Assembly: GCA_027485535.1 (NCBI GenBank)
Contig: JAIXQV010000153.1
Span: 1 to 5,196, forward strand
Reading direction: 5' to 3'
Length of the DNA stretch: 5,196 bases
From: Oxalobacteraceae bacterium
Lineage (GTDB): Bacteria > Pseudomonadota > Gammaproteobacteria > Burkholderiales > Burkholderiaceae_D
Shown here: in pieces, positions 1 to 5,196 of the stretch
How positions within the stretch are numbered: the stretch's first letter is position 1
Layout of the letters: each line of letters begins with the position of its first letter
Program-made: the position numbers and the translations under genes
Notes under the pieces: model-generated
Database searches by the model: none
Seen by the model: the letters and a program-made list of their open reading frames with translations, nothing else
What the model was told of the DNA's origin: nothing

Positions 1-100
1 ATCCTCAGGCTTCAAAACGCTGCAGGAAAACCAAAAGGTTGAGTTTGATGTTGTTAGCGGCCCGAAAGGCCTGCAGGCAGCGAATATCAAGCCGGTCTGA
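1..100 (+). CDS. Cold-shock protein (CspA family), C-terminal end only
   Basis: This is the last 32 codons of a gene whose start lies before the window. Reading begins at base 2 and ends at the TGA at 98-100. The translation includes QKVEFDVVSGPKGLQAANIKPV, the typical C-terminal strand region of CspA-type proteins (pattern Q.VEF.V..GPKG.QA.N). The family consists of roughly 70-residue OB-fold proteins that bind single-stranded RNA and DNA and act in the cytoplasm as RNA chaperones. The RNA-binding RNP1 and RNP2 motifs would lie upstream and cannot be seen. A strong intrinsic terminator follows 25 bases after the stop, so this appears to be the last gene of its transcript. Family assignment is secure. 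Which csp paralogue it is, and whether it is cold-inducible, cannot be told from this fragment. Confidence 0.9.
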   Translation, partial: SSGFKTLQENQKVEFDVVSGPKGLQAANIKPV

Positions 101-125
101 TGCGCTGAATCACCGATAGCAAAAC

Positions 126-155
126 AAAAAGCCCCGCCTTCGCGGGGCTTTTTTT
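126..155. terminator. Bidirectional intrinsic terminator between csp and brnA
   Basis: The stem GCCCCGC (131-137) pairs with GCGGGGC (142-148) around a CTTC loop. It is extended by five A-T pairs (126-130 with 149-153), and a T-run continues to 155. Read on the other strand, the same stem is followed by TTTTTGTTTT (130-121). It can therefore stop the plus-strand csp transcript and also the minus-strand brnTA transcript, whose stop codon lies about 32 bases before the hairpin. Confidence 0.92.
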
Positions 156-186
156 CGTGCATTGCTTTCGATGAGTGCTGATCTGC

Positions 187-480
187 TTAGCGACGAGCAA
201 CCCAGTCTCGCAGAACATCATTCATTCGCGTCTGCCAACCCTCGCCACTCTGTCTGAAGTAATTGATGACCTCGGTATCGATGCGAAGGGTCAGTTGCAT
301 TTTTTTGCCGGTTCCGACCGGTCGTCCTCTGAGTCGAGTTGGTCGGAGTTGCCTGATCTGCTCATCGGTCAGTGGTTGTGCATCAGGATCTGCAAGCGCG
401 CCCTGAGTAATTTTTTCATCCTCAGCTGAATCCGGAACGATCAGGGTCAACCCATTACGTGTCTTGACAGTGTTCTGCAT
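187..480 (-). CDS. brnA: BrnA-type antitoxin (ribbon-helix-helix)
   Basis: This 97-residue protein matches the BrnA antitoxin pattern. An acidic N-terminal linker contains DEKITQGALADPDAQPLTDEQ (about 21-41). A basic hinge with RGRPVG follows (about 51-56), then a C-terminal ribbon-helix-helix: strand MQLTLRID (61-68), helix EVINYFRQSG (70-79), and GWQTRMNDVLRDWV (81-94). The GWQTR.N..LR..V ending is the strongest family marker. In the family, BrnA neutralises BrnT and the complex represses its own promoter. The ATG start at 480 lies inside the end of brnT (26-nt overlap), so translation is probably coupled. A weak AAGGGA (497-492) stands 11 nt upstream. The shared terminator at 126-155 ends the operon. 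The role is inferred from the family and from gene order; activity has not been shown for this protein. Confidence 0.9.
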   Translation of the reverse strand: MQNTVKTRNGLTLIVPDSAEDEKITQGALADPDAQPLTDEQIRQLRPTRLRGRPVGTGKKMQLTLRIDTEVINYFRQSGEGWQTRMNDVLRDWVARR

Positions 481-727
481 AAAACTTGATTTCCCTTACG
501 TTCGCTTTCCGGAGACTGATGATTCGGCGGCATTCGGCGCGTTCTACAAACACCACGAAAAACAGTCTTGAACCAAGTGGCGCCAGACAGCACTGCCGTC
601 GCTCGCCGTAATCTACTCGGTCATCGTCCCAAACAATACCGAACTCCCAATCCAACTCGGCTGCCAATGCCAGCGACATCCCATGCTTCTGCTGGTTGAG
701 TTCGTCTTTGAGACAATCAAACTCCAA
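455..727 (-). CDS. brnT: BrnT-type toxin (RelE-fold ribonuclease family)
   Basis: This 90-residue protein fits BrnT in length and motifs. These are an N-terminal EFD...N..KHGMS segment (2-18), a central DDDRVDYGERR (34-44), a hydrophobic strand LFFVVFVER (55-63), and the diagnostic RRIISLRKAN..E...Y segment (67-83). BrnT proteins have a RelE-like fold and inhibit growth by cleaving RNA. The gene is first in the operon, which is the usual brnT-brnA order. The start is TTG (727-725): an in-frame TAA lies 15 nt upstream with no ATG or GTG between, and a later ATG at codon 17 would remove the conserved KHG segment. No Shine-Dalgarno precedes the TTG. The toxin looks intact, with no frameshift or missing block. 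Residues CC at 46-47 are unusual but lie between conserved segments. Confidence 0.88.
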   Translation of the reverse strand: MEFDCLKDELNQQKHGMSLALAAELDWEFGIVWDDDRVDYGERRQCCLAPLGSRLFFVVFVERAECRRIISLRKANVREIKFYAEHCQDT

Positions 728-892
728 AAATATCGGGATTTATTATAACTACGTTTATTTGAGTATGGTGCGGAAAACGCTCGGTGGCGAGATGCAACAG
801 CAGCGCAATAGTTAATCAAAAGAAAATTTAATGCTCGCACGAGCGACAGTTTGCATGAGGGAATTCGGGTTAAGCACCCGGTGATCACGAAC
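728..892. other. AT-rich spacer between brnT and the marC-family gene
   Basis: No credible gene lies here. Besides the brnT -10, the spacer holds two small inverted repeats. The first is GCTCG-CA-CGAGC at 833-844; read on the minus strand it is followed by an A/T-rich stretch ending in TTTTCTTTT. The second is CGGGT/ACCCG (866-870 with 876-880) around a 5-nt loop, just past the stop of the marC-family gene. Either could help end the minus-strand transcript, but both stems are short and neither is a convincing terminator. Confidence 0.4.
742..747 (-). promoter_or_regulatory. Candidate -10 element of the brnTA promoter
   Basis: Read on the minus strand, the hexamer at 747-742 is a perfect TATAAT. 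It ends 14 nt before the brnT TTG. A start point about 7 nt downstream would leave a leader of only about 8 nt. No good -35 hexamer stands 16-18 nt upstream (best candidates are near CACCAT), which is common for promoters with weak or regulated -35 contacts. The surrounding DNA is AT-rich with two TTTATT copies (plus strand 739-744 and 754-759), where BrnA could bind; the operator itself is not identified. Confidence 0.5.
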
Positions 893-1495
893 TCACATCG
901 AGACCACGTAGGCCCGCACGCCTGCCAGCAGCATCTCGATCGCAATTGCGGTCAAAATCAAACCCATCAGACGTTCGAACGCAGTCATCACCGCATCACC
1001 GAGTACCCGCTGTAAGCGCTCGGCTGCCAACAACACGGCCAGCCAGACGACCGCCACCAGCGAGATCACCGCTGCGTAGAGCCACATCGACATTTTTGCT
1101 TGCGATGAAAACAGTAGCACAGTCACGAGCGCCGATGGCCCGGCGAGTGCCGGAATGGCGAGTGGAACGATCAGCGGCTCGATCGCCTCGGCGTGAGTTT
1201 GTCCAAACACCCCCCCTGGCTGCGGAAATACCATTCGCAGCGCGATCAGAAATAAAATCACACCACCGCCAATACGGAGCGCGACCTCGCTCAGCTGTAG
1301 CGCATCTAAAAATGGCCGCCCGACCAACATAAACACCAACAGCAAGCAGAATGCGATCAAGCACTCGCGCAGCACGACACGATGACGTCGCTCAGGCGCT
1401 ACTTGCCGCAAGGTGCTGACAAACAGGGGCACATTGCCGAAGGGGTCAGTCACGAGCAGCAGCAGAATAAAGGACTGGAAGAAACTTTCGCTCAT
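893..1495 (-). CDS. MarC family integral membrane protein, YhgN-like
   Basis: This is a 200-residue inner-membrane protein with about six predicted transmembrane segments (roughly 6-28, 44-62, 73-91, 107-129, 137-158 and 175-196). Family motifs are VTDPFGNVPLF (15-25), RIGGGVILFLIALRMVFP (74-91), EPLIVPLAIPALAGPSA (106-122) and ERLMGLILTAIAIEMLL (174-190). The length and these segments closely resemble Escherichia coli YhgN. The biochemical role of MarC/YhgN proteins is not established; the historical link to multiple antibiotic resistance is not well supported, so transport or resistance should not be assumed. The ATG at 1495 is chosen because no in-frame alternative start occurs just upstream and the protein begins like its relatives. 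The region before it is GC-rich with no clear Shine-Dalgarno. The gene is divergent from the molybdenum hydroxylase gene. Confidence 0.9.
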   Translation of the reverse strand: MSESFFQSFILLLLVTDPFGNVPLFVSTLRQVAPERRHRVVLRECLIAFCLLLVFMLVGRPFLDALQLSEVALRIGGGVILFLIALRMVFPQPGGVFGQTHAEAIEPLIVPLAIPALAGPSALVTVLLFSSQAKMSMWLYAAVISLVAVVWLAVLLAAERLQRVLGDAVMTAFERLMGLILTAIAIEMLLAGVRAYVVSM

Positions 1496-1625
1496 GCCGC
1501 GTCGCCGCGCTTGAGGGCTCGGGATGTGGCGGCATTCATCGACGGTGCGCTCGCGTTAGGATGATTTAGCTTCGGGTTAACATGCGGTAAATGAATTACG
1601 CCAACTGAATAAAGGGAGCACGTCC
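1496..1625. promoter_or_regulatory. Divergent intergenic region, marC-family gene and hydroxylase gene
   Basis: These 130 bp must hold the promoters of both divergent genes. The half near the marC-family gene is GC-rich; the half near the hydroxylase (about 1559-1612) is AT-richer. No hexamer pair close to the sigma-70 consensus could be picked out with confidence on either strand. The clear signal is AAAGGGAG at 1611-1618, a good Shine-Dalgarno 7 nt before the TTG at 1626; it fixes that start. The 10-mer TTCGGGTTAA at 1571-1580 also occurs on the far side of the marC-family gene (864-873). Confidence 0.6.
1611..1618 (+). promoter_or_regulatory. Ribosome binding site deciding a TTG start
   Basis: AAAGGGAG lies 7 nt before the TTG at 1626-1628. 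It is the best Shine-Dalgarno in the window and supports the TTG as the true start of the hydroxylase, since the Tat signal (R10-R11) would be lost with any later methionine. Confidence 0.8.
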
Positions 1626-3896
1626 TTGAGTTTTCCTGATCACGACCGTTCGCGTCGAACATTTTTATTGGGAAGTCTCGGCGTCGCCGGTGCCTTGGTG
1701 GTGGGGTGGACCCTGCTACCGCCGCGCCAACGCTTGCACGCCAGTCCGCCGATAAGCTGGCCGGGGCATAAATATCCGTTGAACGGTTGGCTCAGTGTAG
1801 CCGCCGATGGCCGTGTCACTGTGATGCTCGCCAAAAGTGAGATGGGTCAGGGCGTGATGACATCGCTGGCGATGCTGGTGGCAGAGGAGTTGGACGTGCC
1901 GCTTGCCTCAGTTGACTTAATGCAGGCACCGCTGCGCGCGATCTATGGCGATACATCGATGGCGGCAGATGGCCTGCCGTTTCATCCGGATGATCAGGGC
2001 TTGGTGAAGCGTGGCGCTCAGTGGATGTCGCGCAAGCTAATGCGCGAGCTGGGTTTGATGGTGACCGGTGGTTCGTCGAGCATCAAAGATAGTTGGTTAC
2101 CGATGCGCGAGGCAGGCGCGGCGGCACGCGCGCGACTCGTTGCCGCTGCTGCGCGCGGCTGGGGTGTGCCTGAAACAGAATGCCGCACCGCAGAGGGTCG
2201 TGTGTCGCATGGCAGTGGTCGTTCGGTTAGCTACGGTGAGCTTGCGCCCAGTGCAGCAGCCATCGGCGATGTGCCCTACGCCCTGAAGCCAGTCGCTGAG
2301 TTCAAACTGATCGGCACACCTGCCGCGCGGCTGGATGTGCCCGCCAAGGTGAACGGTAGTGCTCGCTTTGGGATGGATGTTCGCCTTGAAGGCATGCGCT
2401 ACGCCATGCTGGCGATGTGCCCGGTGGTTGGCGGCAAACTCAAAAGCTTTGACCCCGGCGCTGTCGACAAACTGCCCGGTGTGGTGCGAGTGATGGCGCT
2501 GAATGCTGACCCTTCAGGAGCGCCTGAGGCGGTGGCCGTCGTGGCCGAGTCGCGCTGGCAGGCGATGCAGGCGATTGAGCAGCTACCGGTAGTCTGGGAC
2601 GAGGGTGCCAACGCCCCGCTGTCATCGGCCACGATTTCCCAATCGCTTCTGGACGCTGTAGAAAAAGAAAACGCCTTCAGCTATCACCAGCGCGGCGATA
2701 TGAAAGCGGTAGCCAGTGCCAAGCACATCAGCGCTGATTACAGCGCGCCGTTTCTTGCACATGCGGCGATGGAGCCGGTGAATGCGACCGCGCAGTTTGT
2801 AAATGGTCGATTAAAGCTATGGGTGCCAACGCAGGCGCCTTCGCTTGCGGTATCGGTTGCTGCGCGAGTGGCAGGCATTGATGAAGATGCGGTTGACCTA
2901 GTCGTGACCTTGCTCGGTGGTGGCTTTGGTCGTCGACTCGACAATGACATGGTGGCGCAGGTGGTGCAGCTGGCGATTGCCATGCAAGGCGCGCCCGTTC
3001 AACTGCTGTGGACGCGCGAGCAGGATATGGCGCATGATTTTTACCGACCGGCTGCGATGGCGCGCCTGACCGGCATGTTGTCTGCGGAGGGCGAGTTGGT
3101 CGGTTGGGATACCAAATCGGCGTCCGGCGCACCGGGCCAGCATCTGATTCATCGGGCATTTGGCTTGCCGATGATGGGCCCGGACAAGACCACGGTCGAG
3201 GGGCTCTACGACCACTGCTACGAGATTCCGAATCAGCTGGTGTCGCATGTCACAGTCGAGTCGTCGGTGCCGCTCGGTACTTGGCGCTCAGTGGGTCACT
3301 CGCATAATGCGTTTTTTAAAGAGAGCTTTATCGACGAGCTTGCGCATGCTGCTGGTATTGACCCGGTGCGTTTTCGGCGGCAGATGTTGTACGCTCACCC
3401 GCGCCATCTGACCGTATTGGATGCAGCCGTGAAGCTCGCCGGAAAAGCTGAGAGCGGACATGCGCTCGGTGTTGCCTTGCACCAGTCGTTCGGCAGTATC
3501 GTGGCGCAGGTGGCCGAGGTATCTGTCGAGGGCACTCATATTCGTGTGCATAAAGTCAGCTGCGTGGTGGATTGCGGCGTGGTGGTCAACCCTGAGGGCG
3601 TGCGCCAGCAGATGGAGTCGGCGATTGCATTTGGCTTGTCTGCGGCCTTGCATGGCGAGATCACGATGAGCGACGGCCGAGTACAGCAGTCGAATTTTCA
3701 TGATTACCCAATGCTGCGCATCACTGACATGCCCGAGGTGCAGGTAGAGATTATCGCGGGATCTGATGCACCCGAGGGCGTGGGTGAACCCGGTACGCCA
3801 CCGATTGCGCCGGCAGTCGCGAATGCTGTATTCAAGCTAACCGGCAAGCGGCTTCGTAGTCTGCCATTGCGCTTAGAGGATGCGCCTGCATCGTAA
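1626..3896 (+). CDS. Tat-exported molybdopterin-binding oxidoreductase subunit (xanthine dehydrogenase family, IorB-like)
   Basis: This 756-residue protein is the large, molybdenum-cofactor subunit of a hydroxylase/aldehyde dehydrogenase of the IorB type. It begins with a twin-arginine signal: SRRTFLL (9-15, R10-R11) and a hydrophobic stretch to about 32, implying folded export to the periplasm. Cofactor-binding and family segments are AKSEMGQGVMTSLAMLVAEEL (69-89), VTGGSSSIKDSW (146-157), a hammerhead-type domain around 230-330, FLAHAAMEPVNATAQ (376-390), GGGFGRR (431-437), PLGTWRSVGHSHNAFFKESF (549-568), and GVGEPGTPPIAPAVANAVF (718-736). Glu721 in the last motif corresponds to the catalytic glutamate of the family. 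The start is TTG, supported by AAAGGGAG 7 nt upstream and by the intact Tat signal right after it. The partner 2Fe-2S subunit and the cytochrome c often encoded alongside are not in this window. The natural substrate (aldehyde or N-heterocycle) cannot be told from sequence. Confidence 0.92.
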   Translation: MSFPDHDRSRRTFLLGSLGVAGALVVGWTLLPPRQRLHASPPISWPGHKYPLNGWLSVAADGRVTVMLAKSEMGQGVMTSLAMLVAEELDVPLASVDLMQAPLRAIYGDTSMAADGLPFHPDDQGLVKRGAQWMSRKLMRELGLMVTGGSSSIKDSWLPMREAGAAARARLVAAAARGWGVPETECRTAEGRVSHGSGRSVSYGELAPSAAAIGDVPYALKPVAEFKLIGTPAARLDVPAKVNGSARFGMDVRLEGMRYAMLAMCPVVGGKLKSFDPGAVDKLPGVVRVMALNADPSGAPEAVAVVAESRWQAMQAIEQLPVVWDEGANAPLSSATISQSLLDAVEKENAFSYHQRGDMKAVASAKHISADYSAPFLAHAAMEPVNATAQFVNGRLKLWVPTQAPSLAVSVAARVAGIDEDAVDLVVTLLGGGFGRRLDNDMVAQVVQLAIAMQGAPVQLLWTREQDMAHDFYRPAAMARLTGMLSAEGELVGWDTKSASGAPGQHLIHRAFGLPMMGPDKTTVEGLYDHCYEIPNQLVSHVTVESSVPLGTWRSVGHSHNAFFKESFIDELAHAAGIDPVRFRRQMLYAHPRHLTVLDAAVKLAGKAESGHALGVALHQSFGSIVAQVAEVSVEGTHIRVHKVSCVVDCGVVVNPEGVRQQMESAIAFGLSAALHGEITMSDGRVQQSNFHDYPMLRITDMPEVQVEIIAGSDAPEGVGEPGTPPIAPAVANAVFKLTGKRLRSLPLRLEDAPAS

Positions 3897-3950
3897 ACAC
3901 GTGGTTCAACAAGGCGCTACCAGCATCTGAGCCCGGTTTTTTGAGCTTCT

Positions 3951-4379
3951 TTAAGAAATGAACTGCGCGAGTAGCGAGCGCAAGTTGCATTCTTGCTGCC
4001 ACTGCTGGCGCTCGGCGCTGCTGCTGGCCTCTCGTCGAAGTTCATCGTCATCGCGGCTCAGTTGTGCTTCGAGTAAACGCGCGACCTGACGTGGCTCAGG
4101 CAGCATGGTGCCGTAGAAGACAACAATGTCTTGGTGTTGAATCAGGATGGTGGGGAAGTTCTCGACGTCGAGGTCGCCGATCAGATCGGCCTGATCCTCG
4201 ATATCAATCCAGACAAACTGCTGTTCGGGATGCTCCGCAGCCAGTGCCTCGAAGCCCGGCCGATACTGTTTACAGACATCGCACCACGCGGCGCACAGGC
4301 AGGCTACTACCCACCGGCCTTCGTCCAAGGAGCGAGCAAGTTGGGGAAATTTCTCGGGTACCAAAAATAACGACTGCAT
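3951..4379 (-). CDS. Thioredoxin-fold protein with CDVC active site
   Basis: This 142-residue protein carries a thioredoxin domain: AAWCDVCKQYRPGFEALA (30-47) gives the CxxC pair C33/C36, FVWIDIEDQADLIGDLDVENFPTILI (55-80) the central strands, and Pro76 in NFPT is the expected cis-proline opposite the active site. There is no signal peptide, so it should work in the cytoplasm as a thiol-disulfide reductase or redox partner. The CDVC sequence differs from classical CGPC thioredoxin, and two extra cysteines (C27, C29) sit just before the site. The C-terminal third (about 107-142) is a charged, probably helical extension with one more cysteine (C131) that a classical thioredoxin of about 108 residues lacks. 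The ATG at 4379 has no Shine-Dalgarno but a TAGAAT hexamer 6 nt before it. It is convergent with the hydroxylase gene and divergent from tsaB. The partner protein is unknown. Confidence 0.85.
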   Translation of the reverse strand: MQSLFLVPEKFPQLARSLDEGRWVVACLCAAWCDVCKQYRPGFEALAAEHPEQQFVWIDIEDQADLIGDLDVENFPTILIQHQDIVVFYGTMLPEPRQVARLLEAQLSRDDDELRREASSSAERQQWQQECNLRSLLAQFIS

Positions 4380-4385
4380 GACCAG

Positions 4386-4391
4386 ATTCTA
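4386..4391 (-). promoter_or_regulatory. Candidate -10 element for the thioredoxin-like gene (leaderless)
   Basis: Read on the minus strand, the hexamer is TAGAAT (5 of 6 to TATAAT), preceded by GGG and followed by exactly 6 nt before the ATG at 4379. The expected start point, about 7 nt after the hexamer, falls on the A of the ATG. No Shine-Dalgarno is present and no good -35 hexamer is visible. Confidence 0.5.
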
Positions 4392-4407
4392 CCCGATGGA
4401 CGCTTGG

Positions 4408-4413
4408 TAAAAT
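4408..4413 (+). promoter_or_regulatory. Candidate -10 element for tsaB (leaderless)
   Basis: TAAAAT (5 of 6 to TATAAT), preceded by TTGG, stands exactly 6 nt before the tsaB ATG at 4420, so the predicted start point coincides with the start codon. No Shine-Dalgarno precedes the ATG. The position for a -35 contact (about 4385-4390) has no consensus match and overlaps the -10 of the opposite gene. Confidence 0.5.
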
Positions 4414-4419
4414 CCGTCT

Positions 4420-5121
4420 ATGCCGCACCACTTACCCACGCTTGCCGCGATCGATACATCGACCGAACTGGCATCAGTCGCCGTCTTGCATTTGGGCGAA
4501 TTGTTTACACAGCAGTCGAGCGGGGCTAACACGCACTCGGCCACGGTGTTGCCCATGCTGCAACGTGCTCTGAGTGATGCAGGCATTGATCTGGCAGATT
4601 GCAACGCATTTGCCTACGGCTGCGGCCCCGGATCGTTTACGGGTGTCCGTACTGCCTGTGGTTTGGTCCAGGGCTTGGCGTTTGGCGCGCAGCGCAAAGT
4701 CGTGCCGGTGGTCACGCTGTTGGCGATGGCGGAAGCCGCGCGCATGGCGGGCGCTGGTGATGAGCTTGTTGCCGTGATGGATGCGCGTATGGGCGAGGTG
4801 TATTGGGCGCGCTACCGCTATGGCGGCGAATGGCAAACCATGACTGAGCCTACCCTGTCGCGTGCTGAGCAAGTCGTGACGGATACTGGGGCCGCGGTCT
4901 GTGGCAACGGTGTGCTGGCCTATCCGGAGGCTTTTGCTGCATATGCTGCTGACCGACGTTACCCCGAGATACTGCCGCATGCGGCGAGCATCGTGCGCCT
5001 TGCGGTCGCCGCGCTGGCCATCGGTGAGGGTGTTGATGCACGTGATGCGCAGCCCCTCTATCTTCGGAACAAAGTTGCGCTAACCACCGCTGAGCGTCTC
5101 GCGGCTGGGGTTGCCTCATGA
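4420..5121 (+). CDS. tsaB: tRNA t6A37 biosynthesis protein TsaB (YeaZ)
   Basis: This 233-residue protein has the usual TsaB length and motifs: AAIDTSTELASVAV (9-22), the ASKHA-type N-terminal strand; NTHSATVLPML (37-47); YGCGPGSFTGVRTACGLVQGLAFG (66-89), the most conserved block; VMDARMGEVYWARY (119-132); and the C-terminal PLYLRNKVALTTAER (212-226). TsaB is a cytoplasmic, catalytically inactive paralogue of TsaD. With TsaD and TsaE it transfers the threonylcarbamoyl group made by TsaC onto A37 of tRNAs that read ANN codons, and it is generally essential. The ATG at 4420 places the conserved strand correctly at the N terminus. The stop overlaps the rimI start (ATGA), an arrangement expected from translational coupling and a common gene order in proteobacteria. 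Confidence 0.96.
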   Translation: MPHHLPTLAAIDTSTELASVAVLHLGELFTQQSSGANTHSATVLPMLQRALSDAGIDLADCNAFAYGCGPGSFTGVRTACGLVQGLAFGAQRKVVPVVTLLAMAEAARMAGAGDELVAVMDARMGEVYWARYRYGGEWQTMTEPTLSRAEQVVTDTGAAVCGNGVLAYPEAFAAYAADRRYPEILPHAASIVRLAVAALAIGEGVDARDAQPLYLRNKVALTTAERLAAGVAS

Positions 5122-5196
5122 GTTCGGTGCTTAAGACAACGCGCTATGCTGGGAAACTGGAATTCGCGCTGATGAACGTGCGGGATGTCGAGGAGG
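5118..5196 (+). CDS. rimI: Ribosomal protein S18 alanine N-acetyltransferase RimI, N-terminal fragment
   Basis: The ATG at 5118 overlaps the tsaB TGA (ATGA). The frame stays open to the window edge, giving 26 residues: MSSVLKTTRYAGKLEFALMNVRDVEE. The closing segment, FALMNVRDVEE, resembles the first strand and following turn of RimI-type GNAT acetyltransferases (F..M...D..). The acetyl-CoA binding motif would lie beyond the window. RimI acetylates the N-terminal alanine of ribosomal protein S18. The call rests mostly on position, because rimI follows tsaB in many proteobacteria, with modest support from the residues seen. Confidence 0.75.
   Translation, partial: MSSVLKTTRYAGKLEFALMNVRDVEE

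Noticed and set aside
175..429. An 84-residue plus-strand open frame opposite brnA
   Set aside because: It lies antisense to a well-supported brnA and has no family resemblance.
869..875. GTTAAGC, which fits the integron core-site pattern GTTRRRY, beside a toxin-antitoxin module
   Set aside because: No matching RYYYAAC partner with paired inner boxes was found at the right distance, no integrase is present, and the site is not on the 3' side of brnA where a cassette attC would be expected.
613..945. A 110-residue minus-strand open frame across the brnT start and the spacer
   Set aside because: It overlaps brnT and the end of the marC-family gene in another frame, has no recognisable motif, and its residues look like random translation.
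946..1364. Long open frames antisense to, or in another frame of, the marC-family gene
   Set aside because: They are arginine- and alanine-rich shadows typical of GC-rich coding DNA and carry no motif.
3897..3950. Possible terminator between the convergent hydroxylase and thioredoxin-like genes, with a T-run at 3937-3942
   Set aside because: No stable stem precedes the T-run on either strand; only 3-4 bp pairings could be drawn.
1..5196. CRISPR arrays, tRNA or rRNA genes, insertion sequences, riboswitches
   Set aside because: No regularly spaced repeats, cloverleaf or rRNA-like segments, transposase frames or recognisable riboswitch cores were seen on either strand by eye.

Overview
The window looks like chromosomal DNA from a Gram-negative proteobacterium. 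The evidence is a CspA-type cold-shock gene, a YhgN-type MarC protein, a Tat-exported molybdopterin oxidoreductase of the isoquinoline 1-oxidoreductase beta (IorB) type, and a tsaB-rimI pair next to a thioredoxin-like gene. That last arrangement, the GC-rich codon use and the protein style suggest Betaproteobacteria or a close gammaproteobacterial relative. This is an inference from recollection of families, with no database search behind it.

Layout from left to right. Positions 1-100 hold the 3' end of a cold-shock gene (+), closed by a strong hairpin/T-tract terminator at 126-155 that also works in reverse. Facing it on the minus strand is a compact, AT-richer toxin-antitoxin operon, brnT (727-455) then brnA (480-187), with the two genes overlapping by 26 nt. 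A 165-bp AT-rich spacer follows. A six-helix MarC/YhgN-family membrane protein (1495-893, minus) is divergent, across 130 bp, from a large Tat-signal molybdenum hydroxylase subunit (1626-3896, plus). The hydroxylase uses a TTG start with a good Shine-Dalgarno. Convergent with it is a thioredoxin-fold protein with a CDVC site (4379-3951, minus). Only 40 bp separate that gene's start from tsaB (4420-5121, plus), which overlaps rimI (5118 onward, cut by the window edge) by an ATGA junction.

Functionally the window is a mosaic. Housekeeping functions are the cold-shock protein, tRNA t6A37 synthesis (TsaB) and protein N-acetylation (RimI). The accessory parts are the BrnTA module and an apparently orphan molybdenum hydroxylase subunit that lacks its usual 2Fe-2S and cytochrome partners next to it.

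The most interesting sequence-level signal is regulatory. The divergent thioredoxin-like and tsaB genes each carry a -10-like hexamer exactly 6 nt before the ATG and no Shine-Dalgarno, which predicts two back-to-back leaderless transcripts from one tiny promoter region. brnT shows a similar near-leaderless arrangement, with a perfect TATAAT 14 nt before a TTG start. No clearly undescribed multi-gene system was found.
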